From NCBI RefSeq assembly GCF_022965805.1, contig NC_133115.1, positions 34,835,321 through 34,899,320 of the forward strand: DNA of 64,000 bases, in the 5' to 3' direction. How positions within the stretch are numbered: the stretch's first letter is position 1; the number at the start of each line of letters is the position of its first letter. Shown one piece after another: positions 11,816 to 22,629 of this stretch. Position numbers and translations under genes: made by a program. The stretch is from Primulina eburnea (taxonomy: Eukaryota; Streptophyta; Magnoliopsida; Lamiales; Gesneriaceae). The notes beneath the pieces are model-generated. The model did no database searches and was not told the origin of the DNA. It saw nothing but the letters and a program-made list of their open reading frames with translations.

Positions 11816-14143
11816 ATGGAGTTAGATATACCCCATTATTTCCGCACTTCAAGCATAGGTAGCAGCAGCACAAACACCGCTGCCTCTACGAGCGAGCTCT
11901 TCATTTGCTTCGCTTCTCGGCTATCATCATCTTCATCTTCTATGAAACTCTCCAAATCAATACTCAGCCCTGGCCGCGCCACTAGGGACTGTGGTCCTGT
12001 TTCCCTTACTTCTTCCCTCAGTCGCCGACTACGCACCAATGGCAGCCTCAAGGGTGGCCAAGCTTCTCCATTCTTTACATTCTATGGCAAGAAAAGAGGC
12101 TGCAGCTTTGAAAACCCAGAGCCCTCTTCACCTAAGGTTACCTGCATTGGACAGGTGAGAGTGAAGACCAAGAAAAAAGTTAAGCAAACTCGGAGTTTTT
12201 CCAAAAGGCGGGGTGGCGATCTTAGTTTCAGAAAAATTGAACTAGGCGGCGTTGGAGCGTACCAGGGTGAGGATATAACTAGCAGTCAGCAAAGATTTTC
12301 GAATCCTAGTGCTCACGCTCAGACGCAGCAGCAGTCTCAGGAATGCTTGACTCACAGGAACCAGAGATGGGTTCATTTGCCAATATCGATTTGCGAAGGT
12401 TTTAGGTCGTTCGGTTCCGAATTCAGTTGTTTTTTCCCGTGCAAAGGCTCGTGTTTTTCTACAAGTGAAAGGGAGAAATCAGAGGAGCGTGGACCAGGTG
12501 AAAATGAAAATGGATGCGGAGCTGTGTTTACTCGGTGGCTGGTGTCTGTGAATGATGGTGAAGGAGGGAAGAGGAGGGAAATTGAGCTCGTGGTCGGCGG
12601 GGGAGATGAGGAAGAGATCTTGGCGGAGAGATATTCGATGAGGAGTTCAAGAAGGCATGTCTTTGAAGATATTGAGGTGAAGAATGATAGGATCGAAGTA
12701 AAGGGGCAGAGTTTGGAGGGGGAAGAGGAGGCCGCAAGAGTGAGCATTTGCATACCCCCAAAGAACGCTCTTTTATTGATGAGATGCAGATCCGATCCGA
12801 TGAAGATGGCTTCTCTTGCCAACAAGTTCAGCTGGGATGCGAAGGCCGCTCATAAAGTTGAATATGAGGATATTAAAGAGGGAAAAAATGATGAACCAGT
12901 TGGTAAAGATGTTGATGAATTTGAAGAGGTACAAAATGGTGATACAATTAGTGTAGAAAGTGAAGAACAGGAGAATTTGCGAGGATGTGATGTTAAAGAT
13001 GAGATTTTTAGGGGAAATAAAGCTGAAACAGGCGAGGAAGAAGATGTTTCAGTGGAGCATATAGATGAACAAGAGACCCTGAATCAAGCAGAAGTGATAT
13101 CGGAAATAGGAGCCGTCTGTGTCGAGGAAAAAAGTCAAGGACTGCTAATTATTAGCCTCCAAGAAATGGAAGAAAAGCAAGAGCAAGAAAGTGCGGTCAC
13201 GAAGGAGATGACATTAGAGGAAGAAGAGGAAGAGGAAGAGGTTGAATCAAATATGTCTTCATTTGAAGCTCTTTTAGATCAAGAAAATGCTGAACATTTT
13301 GGAGATTATCCAGTTCAACTTGAGGAAGAAGCAGAAGATGCCTCACTTCGCCTTTTAACTTCGTCGAATGGATCAGATGAAGAAGAAAGCGAGGGCAACA
13401 AAATGCCAACACTCCACCATGATGCTGCAATGGAGAAAAAAGATGGAGAGGAAACACAAGAATCGAACCCCAGTTTTACAGAGTGCTACGATGTAAATAA
13501 GGAGGAAACCCAGCTGAATTGCGAGGAAAAAAGCTCTCGAAAAGATGGAACCGTAGAACAAAAGGAAGCAACTTCACCCACAGTGACAGGAATTGGATCC
13601 CCTGAAAATCGAGAATTTCTTGTTGGTAGTCAAGATGCAAAGAAAGGAAAAGAAAGCCATGTGCTACCCGATTGCTTGCTGTTAATGATGTGTGAACCGA
13701 AGCTATCAATGGAGGTTTCCAAGGAAACCTGGGTCTGCAGCACTGATTTTCTCAGGTGGCTTCCGGAAAGGCCACTTAAACCGCCGGCAAAACCTGCCAA
13801 AGTTGGCAGCGGTGGCGAACAAGGCCCAATTAAGAGTAGGCTCAGCGTTGACTCGAAGCCTAAGCCCAATTCACAAAAGGAGAAACACGAACTCCAGCAG
13901 CCGCGGCGTTCATCGTGCTCCCTGCCGCCCGCCACGGCGGCCGCGTCTAGGGCCAACATAATCGAGCAGGAACTTGTAAATGCTGTTGCTTATGAGCCGT
14001 TGGCGCTGACTAGATGCAAGTCAGAGCCCATGAGTACTGCAGCTGCCAAGCTCTTACCCGAGTCCCATTTCTGGAAAAACGCAATCAGAAAGCTGGAGCC
14101 GCACAGTCGAGCCACGCTCGGCGCTGCTCGGGTCGGGTTTTGA
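11816..14143 (+). CDS. Plant-specific acidic protein, 'protamine P1 family'/HCF243-like
   Basis: A single uninterrupted frame of 775 residues. The N-terminus is Ser-rich (SSSTNTAASTS, SRLSSSSSSMK). A basic block follows (KTKKKVKQTRSFSKRR), then a long acidic middle with a Glu run near residue 468. Three conserved islands mark the family: RCRSDPMKMASLANKF (near 322), LPDCLLLMMCEPKLSMEVSK with ETWVCSTDFLRW (near 617) and LTRCKSEPMSTAAAKLLPES (near 730). I recognise these as the plant group annotated 'protamine P1 family' (AT2G37100 type). Its position beside the reductase suggests the neighbour AT3G15095/HCF243, a chloroplast photosystem II factor, but I cannot confirm that. No membrane segment stands out. 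Molecular function is unknown. Confidence 0.85.
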   Translation: MELDIPHYFRTSSIGSSSTNTAASTSELFICFASRLSSSSSSMKLSKSILSPGRATRDCGPVSLTSSLSRRLRTNGSLKGGQASPFFTFYGKKRGCSFENPEPSSPKVTCIGQVRVKTKKKVKQTRSFSKRRGGDLSFRKIELGGVGAYQGEDITSSQQRFSNPSAHAQTQQQSQECLTHRNQRWVHLPISICEGFRSFGSEFSCFFPCKGSCFSTSEREKSEERGPGENENGCGAVFTRWLVSVNDGEGGKRREIELVVGGGDEEEILAERYSMRSSRRHVFEDIEVKNDRIEVKGQSLEGEEEAARVSICIPPKNALLLMRCRSDPMKMASLANKFSWDAKAAHKVEYEDIKEGKNDEPVGKDVDEFEEVQNGDTISVESEEQENLRGCDVKDEIFRGNKAETGEEEDVSVEHIDEQETLNQAEVISEIGAVCVEEKSQGLLIISLQEMEEKQEQESAVTKEMTLEEEEEEEEVESNMSSFEALLDQENAEHFGDYPVQLEEEAEDASLRLLTSSNGSDEEESEGNKMPTLHHDAAMEKKDGEETQESNPSFTECYDVNKEETQLNCEEKSSRKDGTVEQKEATSPTVTGIGSPENREFLVGSQDAKKGKESHVLPDCLLLMMCEPKLSMEVSKETWVCSTDFLRWLPERPLKPPAKPAKVGSGGEQGPIKSRLSVDSKPKPNSQKEKHELQQPRRSSCSLPPATAAASRANIIEQELVNAVAYEPLALTRCKSEPMSTAAAKLLPESHFWKNAIRKLEPHSRATLGAARVGF

Positions 14144-15380
14144 ACTGAGCTAGCAACAAATCGCAAAAAGAACCTTTTTAGGCATAGTGCACAGTAGTTT
14201 TTCCTTCAGAACAATGTTTTCTTGTCTGTAAATTTTGTTAAATGTTTAGGTTGTTCTATGATAAAAACACGAGGATGCTTGTTTTTTATTACTGTTATGT
14301 TTAGACAATATACTCCCCTTCTTCTGCCTTTGAACCAGTAATTGTAATTTCACCTCTGTATTTTTGTGACGCTCTTGTTCAAATTAGTTGCTTTTACTAG
14401 TTCCCTGTCGTGTGTAAATTACGTATGGGTTTTAGACTTCGAACATAGCTGTTTAAGTTGACTTGAACTCAATTTCATCTGGAGATGTAACTATTCAAAT
14501 ATAGTTTGCCAGTAGCTTATAGTCTAAAATGGAAAAATCTCCATTTTGAGATTCAATTATCCCTCATCTCAAACATATAATATAGTCATCTGAATTTGAA
14601 ATGTTATCATATGAATTGAGATGATATGCTGTGTTTACTCTCACAACAGAGGATCCACACCATTGTTTTAAAATTTTCTACTCGCAAACTGGAAGGACAA
14701 GCATGCATGCATGCATGTATAAAGTGCGTTCTTGGTTACATTGATTGCATTAAAAAATATCCAGACTAGTGGAAGTCGAAGAAATCAGACAACAGCAAAC
14801 TGCAAATGTGTCCGTATATGTTGACAGGACAGGCTGTTCTTTTTAAAACTATAACAATTATTGGTGATGATTTTTAATAGCATGGACAGTAACATGTGTT
14901 TGAATGTATGAAAAAGTTGTAAAAACATGTGAAGTTCAACGTTGGAAACACACAAACCAATTATTCAATTGGTATTTCAAATTTTTAATTTTTCAAAAAG
15001 AGATATATACAGTCAAATCAGCATCATCGTGGGGGTGGCTGAGAAATGTTAGATGGAGCCCCGGTTTGCCAACTATAACGGACAAAGCTGGTACCCGGAG
15101 CAGGCCTGTGTGTTGTGAAAAGTAAAGTCCTGGTCAGGCCCAATAGTTTCTTAACGGGCTTTTCATGGACCAACCCATGTATCACATATCAGTTCAGGCC
15201 GTTCCATTTCCAGCACTAGAATGGGCCTAACGACTGCCCAACGGCAACTCCTAAAATTTGATTACATATAGGGTCGTACCATTTTGGGCATTTTACGGAT
15301 AAATAAATATGCTCGACACCGATTAAAGATTACACACATCTCTGTCCTAATGTTTTCGATTCACAAATATTCAGCAATAA
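14144..15380. other. 3' flank and intergenic DNA
   Basis: Contains a short GCATGCAT-type repeat near 14700-14717. A GC-richer patch at 15020-15260 has no convincing coding frame. Nothing else was recognised. Confidence 0.45.
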
Positions 15381-15660
15381 AGTTAAAGAAAAGTCTTATA
15401 TAGAATAATATCCATATAAAAGATTATCAAGAAAATTATATTTTTATTGCATGTTTGTCATTTTTTGTCGATCAATTAACAAGTGATTTTGATACATTAA
15501 CTTATCCGACGTATGTCACTTCGATGAAAAAGTTAAAAAAATCTTATATAAGATAATATTCGTGTAAAAAATTATCAATAAAATTACATTTTTATTGCAT
15601 GTTTGTCATTGTTTGTTTGTCAATCAATGATCTTGGTAAATTAACTTACACTTTTTTTAA
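15381..15660. repeat. Two-unit tandem duplication, about 150-bp period
   Basis: AGTTAAAGAAAAGTCTTATA at 15381 recurs diverged at 15531, and TTTTTATTGCATGTTTGTCA is repeated at the matching offset. The units share the order of words up to ATTAACTTA. There is no coding content. Confidence 0.6.
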
Positions 15661-16842
15661 AATTCTAATATTTTTTCTTCGTCGTCAATTTTCACTGTCA
15701 TGTCATAATTTTTTAATGACAACACATCATTATTTTTCGATGTATTTAATACTTCGATGAAAAAAACCTGAACTTTGAGGAGAAAAAGTTCAACTTAGAA
15801 GGGGATGTGAAAAGATTTGTACAAGTCTGTCTAATAATAATCTTGACCTCCTTAAGTGTATTTAAAATATACTACAAGAGGTCATTTTTTTTTAAAAAAA
15901 AATTGTTGATCAGGATTAGATAAAAAATTACCCCTAACAAATTCATCTTTTGGATGATAATAAATGATGTATTTAAAAAATTAGTATTTTGATCTTGTAA
16001 GTTGGTTTGTTTTGAATTTTAATCATGTAACTTATCAAAATTTTATTTGGGATCTTTTTTGCATTCAAGCCACTAATACATTGAATATTTTTTATTTGAT
16101 GTTTAGTTCTTTTAAATGACTCATATCATGTAAATAAAGCTCATGTTACATACAATAATATTCATTTAAGTAAAAATAAAGAGAAAAAATAAATTAGCAC
16201 GGCACACAACACTTAAAAAATGGTAGAAAATCCTTTTCATTTTGATTATGTATATTTTAATATATTTATGTTTTATTATCGTCATATGAACTACACATGA
16301 AAACATCCATGTCAAATAAACAAAAAATTCGTTAGATTTAGTGACTTCGGACAAAAAAAAAAGATATAATATTAAAAACAAACTTTGACAAATCACACGA
16401 TTAAAATCCAAAACATATCAACTTATATCAACTTATATGACCAAAGTCGTATTTTTTTCTTACAAGCAAAACATGATAAGCATAGAGATGCTGGACTTAC
16501 TAGATATTTGAGGTCAATCATTAAAATTTAGTAGTTTTAACATATATCTGTTTCAAAATTTTGAATATGAAAATTATCTTTAATTCAATTTGATGGGCAA
16601 TTAATTCCAAATGGAAAACGTGTTTCTTACTTTGCCCCTCTAAAAACAACAAATGACCAGTGGGGCAAGAGGAATTATTAATCCTCTTCTGTTCACACGA
16701 TTATATGGTGTACGAATGCACACTCTTTTTAAAAAGCACGTTCAAGGAAATACAACAAAGATGATTGATAGTTAGTCAAAGGTAGCTGATTTCGCAGAAT
16801 TTGGCTGCTCCATCGGAAAATTTTGCAGGAGTTGAAGGAATA
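15661..16842. other. Intergenic and promoter region of the DUF599 gene
   Basis: AT-rich sequence with no recognised feature. The frame is open from 16801 upstream of the chosen ATG, but has no in-frame ATG before 16843. Confidence 0.45.
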
Positions 16843-17730
16843 ATGGAGGGTTGGAAGGAGGATTACCTGGATATTGTCTTAGTTCCGCTTGGGATTCTCC
16901 TCATGATTGCTTATCATCTCTCCCTTCTCTACAGATACCTGAAATGTCCTCACACCACAGACATTGGATACGAGAATCATACTAAGAGAGCTTGGGTTGA
17001 AAGAATGTACCTGGTGAGAAAAATCAAAAACCCTTTATTTATTCTCCATAAATGACTTGTTGGTTTTGACTGAGATTCCTTGTAATTTTAAAGGGCTTTT
17101 TTTTTTTTTTTTTTTTACTTTTAATGTGGATTGATGATGTCGATTTTTTCTTTTGATTAGGCGGAAGCGAAGGACAGAGGGACTGCAATATCAGTGATCA
17201 GCAGTAACATAACAGCAGCTACAGCACTTTCGTCAGTCTGTCTATTACTCAGTTCCCTAATTGGAACATGGATCGGGAGCTCTGCCACGAAAAACATAAG
17301 CATCTTCACAAATATATTGGTATACGGAAGTACAAGTTCGTCCACGGTGTTCATCAAGTTCGTATCTCTACTTTCTTGTTTCTTGGTGGCCTTCGCCTGT
17401 TTTGTTCAAACAGCAAAGTACTTTGTTCATGCGAATTTCCTCATCAGCATGCCGAATAACGACATTCCGGTGACTTGCGTGGTAAAAGAGGTGATAAAGG
17501 GGAGCAACTATTGGTTGGCTGGGATAAGATCACTGTTTTTAGCCACCAATTTGCTGGTATGGATCTTCGGTCCCATACCGATGTTTTGCTGCTCGGTGAT
17601 TATGGTGGTGGTGTTGGTTATTATTGATCGGAATACGACACCTCTGCATCCGTATGCTCCTGTTGGAGAAAGCCATGATTTGTCCAACAAGATTGATAAT
17701 GGAAAAAACGCCGTCGCTAATGCATCTTAG
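16843..17730 (+). CDS. DUF599 family integral membrane protein
   Basis: Two exons, 16843-17013 and 17161-17730, give 246 residues. The intron has a GTGAGA donor and a TTTGATTAG acceptor. I start at the ATG of MEGWKEDYLDIVLVPLG, which matches the usual DUF599 opening. Hydrophobic segments lie near residues 9-27, 68-95, 120-141 and 180-210, separated by short polar loops. Family landmarks include YHLSLLYRYLKCPHTT, HANFLISMP and IFGPIPMF near 192-199. The last 35 residues are hydrophilic. DUF599 proteins are plant-wide membrane proteins of unknown function. A damaged tandem copy follows on the same strand about 400 bp downstream. Confidence 0.88.
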
Positions 17731-18117
17731 CTGCATCACATAACACATGATGGAAGCAGTAGCAGAAGCATCGCATGAGTTCTTATCGTTGTGGATTGTT
17801 TCGAAATTGTTTTTGGGACCAAGGTTCAAAAAAAGTATATCAAAGTTTTAGATTCCACTTTAATTTTGAATATAATTTAAGATTTACTCCTGACTATGTT
17901 CTTAGGCAATTCATATATAATTTTTCTATACTTGTTTAGAAAAAAGGAATAAGTGCAATTACTTAATCAATCTCTGAGGAAAAAAATAATAATTAAATAT
18001 CAAAAGAAAAAGTAAAAGTTTTAGGACCAAACAAATCACTCTTGGACAATGAAACACCACGTTTAGCCTACCAAACGCGGCTCACAGATATATTATATAA
18101 GGTGGAAGCGATCAAAT
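17731..18117. other. Spacer between DUF599 gene and its damaged copy
   Basis: AT-rich, with no trace of the first DUF599 exon (MEGWKEDYLD-like) that an intact duplicate would need. Confidence 0.5.
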
Positions 18118-19424
18118 TTGATCAGCAAATTCACCAACGAGAGAGGACAAGCAGTAGCCGTAATTGGCGCAAGCGTATCTGCAGCAACTTCCTTGGCTTC
18201 AATCTCACTTGCTTTAAGCTCTGTATTACGAACATGGTTCGGAAGCTCTAGCCGCAACGATCTCGTAACCAATCAAATATACGGAAACACGAACCCGACT
18301 ATCATTTACGTCAAATATGCAGCTCTACTTTCTTGCTTGATTTTGGCCTTTGCCTGTTTTTTTTCAGACAGTGAGGAGTTTTATACATGCGAATTTTCTT
18401 ATATCCATACCAAACTGTCAGGTTCATGTTGCAGCTGTGGAGACTGCTGTCACAGAAGCAAGTGATTTCTGGGTTGTTGGTTTGAGATCACTCAATTTTG
18501 CTACCAATTTGCTGCTCTGGACTTTCGGTCCAATCCCGATGTTTCTATGCTCTGTTGTCATGGAGTTAGAAAAACACAGAAATTTCATTCTCTCCTCATT
18601 TTCCGTCCAATCCCTATGTGATATTTTTTTTTTATGGGATTTGTATCTGAATTATTTATTTATATGTGAGCTTTTCTTTGGACTTGTTCATCTCTTCTTC
18701 TAATTTTTTGGGCTTGATAAAAATTTTGACTTTTTCTTTTTCTTTTAACTCTCCCCCGCAAGATTAAGATTAACAGGGGATGATTTTCCACTCTGAGCGC
18801 AAACGATGAAAGGTAAAAGCTGATAAAGGCTTGGTAAACACATGTGTGGTCTAATTTGTTTGGATCCATAATTTTGAACCCCGAGTCCCGACGGTTGTTT
18901 CATGTAAACAACTTCAGTAAGATTATCATTTAGAAAATCATTGTTAACATCAACTTGCTTAACATGTCATTCCTGCGATATGGCTACTTGTTAGAACAAT
19001 CTGAATGGTAGCAGGTTTAATGACGAGACTAAATGTTTGTGAGTAGCCTTTTGCATTTACACCTAGACTATCTTGTTGTAACTATCAAAACAAGAAATAT
19101 TGTTCTGTTTATCAAATCCTTTGGGTTTGTTCCTCTCTTCTTCTATTTCTTTGGGTCTCTCTCTTTTAATTCATGGTGGTGATGCTACACTTTCTTGATA
19201 CAAATTCAGCTCCGATGCCACAGTATAACACACCTGCCATAAATGAGTACTTTGAGAAGTTTGATAGAGAAATGAGTGAAGAAGTAGCTATGAATCACGA
19301 TCACAGCTATCAAACGGGCCAATCCATGATGGAGCGGGCTGGCCCCTCATTCCATAGGACTAGCCATCTCAACCCGACTCAAGATCGTGTTAGGGGGTCG
19401 TCTAACAAAATTAAAAATAAATAA
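18118..19424 (+). pseudogene. Tandem DUF599 duplicate: truncated, frameshifted and interrupted
   Basis: The reading resumes at the second-exon equivalent NERGQAVAVIGASVSAATS, matching KDRGTAISVISSNITAATA of the intact neighbour, so exon 1 is absent. An eight-T run at 18357-18364 has one base too many and breaks the frame between LILAFACFF and QTVRSFIHANFLISIP. After FGPIPMFLCSVVM (18560) the sequence is interrupted, and it continues at 19173 as VVMLHFLDTNSAPMPQY, equivalent to VVVLVIIDRNTTPLHPY. Repair of none of these is implied. The degree of divergence from the intact copy suggests an old duplication. Confidence 0.82.
18564..19170 (-). mobile_element. 607-bp insertion carrying a degenerate Ty1/copia reverse transcriptase fragment
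   Basis: The insertion lies between two TCATGG sequences (18558-18563 and 19171-19176) exactly inside the DUF599 copy. On the minus strand it reads FSLVIKPATIQIVL, QVDVNNDFLNDNLTEVVYMK and, after a frameshift, DPNKLDHTC, in the order of copia reverse transcriptase. The copia part is bracketed by direct repeats of about 38 bp (18677-18714 and 19120-19157). No LTR is visible, so how it arrived is unclear. Confidence 0.65.
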
Positions 19425-19872
19425 CATAAATAAATAATAATTATAAATAATTACAATTTTCATTTTATTTCATAAATAAATATTTATATTAAAATATCAC
19501 TAAAATTTCTAATTATTAATTTGACATGAAAAAATTTCAAAGAATTCACTTAAATTCTGTCGTGAGACCGATCTGACATATCTAACACAAATTGAAGCGT
19601 CAAGATAGATCGGAGATGGTCGAAATGGGATGTCAGCCGGTTCGATGATGTAAGAAATCACACAAATCTGTAATCCCTTATGTCAGAAGTATAATGCAGA
19701 ATATGACATATAACTGTACAAGTTCACAAAAGAATGCATATACGTAGACAAGAAAGATGGATCTTTTTTGTGAGAATGATCTTTATTTTCAAACATCGAA
19801 TGCTAATTTAGAACCAAATCAATTCTACATATATCCAAGACAATCAATCGCTTATTTTGTGAATCAATTCCA
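19425..19872. other. Intergenic, nothing recognised
   Basis: AT-rich spacer between the DUF599 pseudogene and the convergent DUF1685 gene. It should include the 3' untranslated region of the latter. Confidence 0.5.
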
Positions 19873-20877
19873 CTAACATTCCTGGTGCACATTAGATGCC
19901 ACAGCTCTGGCCCAGAACTTGATCTGTTCTTTCATGGCTTCTGTTGATTTGTTTCCACCCCATTTGGGAACCGGCGGAACAGAACTATGCGTCCCCCTTG
20001 CCTCAGAAAGATAAAGCGGGTGTTTCTCTGGCAAGCCTGGAATTATGCTAATTTTGTGATGATTCAATGTGTCTTTTTTCTTAATATCATAGCCAAAATC
20101 TTGCATTTTTTGGATCCCATAATACTAGCACTATTCTGTTTCCTGAGCAGCTTCATTATTGGTTGAGTTCTAATCTCCTCTAAGCTCTCCATTTTTATGA
20201 TCTCTCTCTCCGGTTTCTTTCTTGGTTGATGCCTTTTTATGCCAGAACTTGGTGACACGCCCTGCGAAATTGTAGCAACAAGGTAAATTTTGAAGACCTT
20301 AGTGTTTGATTAAAGAAAGACTACACAATAAGCGATCATTATTAATTTCTTTAAAAATGAAACATACCTTTACATGTGTCATAGTGTCCGAATTTTTCAT
20401 AGAAGCTTGCCTGATCAGTTTCCCCATAGAAAATTCAACCTCTTCGTCCTGAAACTCGTCGGTTCTCAAACTCGTGGGCAGAGATGGGGCGCGACTTAGA
20501 TTCGTCGACAAAATTCTCCTGCTGGATTTGCTTCTTCCAGGATCTGTACCCCATTTTGCGGCAGAGCTTTCATTGATTCTTTCTTTCATGGAAGCTGGCA
20601 GAGATGGAGCCTTTACCAGATTAAACTCAAGGGATTCACCGTTCCCAGATAGTTTCTTGATCGATTCATAGGTTTCCTCGTACGACTTTTCACCAAAGAT
20701 CTCTTTACTGCAATGGTTTGACGAAGTGCAAGGTTCAGAAAAACTTCGAAACATCCTAGAGTTATTACAGTGAAGCAAGTTTCCAAAGAACCACAATTCA
20801 TCCAACAGCTCCTCGGGCTCTATCTTCTCATCAGAATCTTTGATGGGCTCTGGATTTTCATGAACTTTAAGATCCAT
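19873..20877 (-). CDS. DUF1685 family protein with a one-base frameshift
   Basis: Two exons on the minus strand: 20877-20368 (170 codons, MDLKVHENPEPIKD) and 20261-19873, with donor GTATGT and acceptor TTTCGCAG. Family marks are EELLDELWFFGNLL near the start, NLSRAPSLPTSL and MGKLIRQASMK in the middle, and the C-terminal block with SIIPGLPEK, SVPPVPKWGG, EQIKFWARAVASNVHQEC. Exon 2 is 389 nt, one short of a whole number of codons. The frame changes at a six-base T run (20106-20111 on the plus strand), where a seventh base would restore MQDFGYDI. Either this is a recent null allele or an assembly error in a homopolymer. DUF1685 function is unknown. Confidence 0.82.
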
Positions 20878-21521
20878 ACCTTTTGATGAAGATAAATAGA
20901 GGTGCGTTTCTTGAAATTTCTCAACCTTTTTGGGTATGGTTTTGTTGTGTCTATCTATTTCCACATAAATTGACAAAAAGAAATATATGGTTATCTTCGA
21001 AAAGCTGTCAAATTGGCTGCTGATTGGGAAGAAACCATGTGGGATTTGGATGTCATGTGGTTCATCATTGATACACATTTATTAATTGTATTTTTTTATA
21101 AGAGGACATTAGACTATGAGGTGTTCTAATAATTGAACTTGTAGGCAAAGGGTGGAGTAATTGTGTGGACAACCATCGCCGTTTCTTGCCTTCTTGACCG
21201 AAATAACGTTGTTTGTTTTCATCAATAAATTAATATAACTTCTGCCCAATTTGTTCAAAAGAATCAAAATACATCTAGTTGGTTTCGACTCTTTCCTACC
21301 AACTTGATTTTGAGAGTAATTCAACTTGATTTCGAAGAACTTGGACGGGCGTTCTTTCTGTATGTGTTTCTTTACCCTAAGTCGATAATGATATACTATA
21401 AATAGTGTTTCTCTTTGTTCTCACGTATGACGTAAAAAAAGTAAAGGAATTTAACTGAGAATATAATTTTGTAGACAGATAGTAGCAATATACATTTAAA
21501 ATTAGCATCGAGTTACATTAC
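20878..21521. other. Promoter side of the DUF1685 gene; no other gene
   Basis: The open frame continues upstream of the chosen ATG to 21078 but is not family-like. AT-rich otherwise. Confidence 0.45.
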
Positions 21522-21885
21522 GGCAAAATATTTGTGAGACGGTCTCACGGAGACATACTTTTTTGGTCATCTATGAAAAAATATTGTTTTTTTATGATAA
21601 GTGTATTATTTTTTAGGCAAAAACTTGTGTGAGACGGTCTCACGGATCGTATTCGTGAGACGGATCTCTTATTTGGGTTGTCCATGAAAAAGTATTATTT
21701 TTTATGCTAAGAGTATCATTTTTTATTGTGAATATGAGTAGAGTTGACATATCTCACAGATTAAAATCCGTGAGACGGTCTCACATGAGACCTACTCTAC
21801 TTTTTATTGTGAATATTGGTAGGGTCGACCCGTCTCACAGATAAAGATTCACGAGATCATCTCACAAAAGATCTACTGGATACTC
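21522..21885 (+). mobile_element. GTGAGAC MITE, copy split by a second copy (outer element)
   Basis: The outer element runs 21522-21615 and 21798-21885 and is flanked by a perfect 9-bp duplication TTACATTAC (21513-21521 and 21886-21894). Its halves are more diverged from consensus than the inner copy, consistent with greater age. Confidence 0.85.
21616..21797 (+). mobile_element. GTGAGAC MITE, nested full-length copy, 182 bp
   Basis: Exactly 182 bp from GGCAAAAACTTG to GAGACCTACTC. It sits in the outer copy with a near-perfect 9-bp duplication of the host element, TATTTTTTA (21607-21615) against TACTTTTTA (21798-21806). Confidence 0.88.
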
Positions 21886-21894
21886 TTACATTAC

Positions 21895-22449
21895 TCGTGT
21901 TGGTTAACAGGAGAGACATTTAATCACTATTACACTTTTAGATTCACCATTTTTTTTTTTAATTTGATGGTTTTTGATATTATAACCTTAAAATTTTCTT
22001 ATACGTAAATAAAATATTTTAGACAGATATTCTTCAAGATACTCCAAACATCCCAAAACCATACAATTTATATCTCCTTACTGTTACAAGCTTTAAAGTA
22101 TAAATAAAAGGAATGATAGGGTTGGAAATTTTGCATGTGAAAACATCATGCCAGCTCATCCCACGTGCAATTCCACTGTTTATGGCTGTAAATGCTAGTT
22201 CCGCTACTAAATATCTGACACGTTGTCTCCTGGTAGAAAGAAGGTATATCTCGAGTTATTTAAATTGGTGAATCTTTCATCAATTATTAAAAGTTTTATT
22301 TATCTTATTAATACGTCTATTATAGATGAATTTGTTGGATATGATTTGTTCAGTATGACTTATCTTATTAACATAGTTTCTTGAATAATATATCAACTTA
22401 GAAATTTACTTAGTGCACACCAAAATATATAGACTATGGGTTCCATAGT
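21895..22449. other. Intergenic, nothing recognised
   Basis: AT-rich sequence without a coding or repeat signal that I can support. Confidence 0.5.
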
Positions 22450-22629
22450 TATAACATTGTCCAGAAATTAAGGATGTAAACGATCCAAACCAAACTAAAC
22501 AGTATCAGGCTTGAGCTTGGTTTGTTTAAAATTGTTTGATATAACATTGTCCAGAAATTAAGGATGTAAACGATCCAAACCAAACTAAACAGTATCAGGC
22601 TTGAGCTTGGTTTGTTTAAAATTGTTTGA
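22450..22629. repeat. Exact 90-bp tandem duplication at the left end of a hAT element
   Basis: Positions 22450-22539 and 22540-22629 appear identical. The unit contains 19 bp of flank, including the target site CCAGAAAT, plus the first 71 bp of the hAT-like element, so it arose after insertion. Confidence 0.85.

Noticed and set aside
12373..12825. 150-residue minus-strand frame inside the 775-residue gene
   Set aside because: It is a shadow of the biased codons of the acidic protein on the other strand; no family match.
14904..15125. Small gene with SASSWGWLRNVRWSPG
   Set aside because: No family recognised and no supporting splice or start context.
16801..16842. Upstream in-frame extension of the DUF599 protein
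   Set aside because: It begins at TTG, has no ATG and does not match the family; the ATG at 16843 gives the normal N-terminus.
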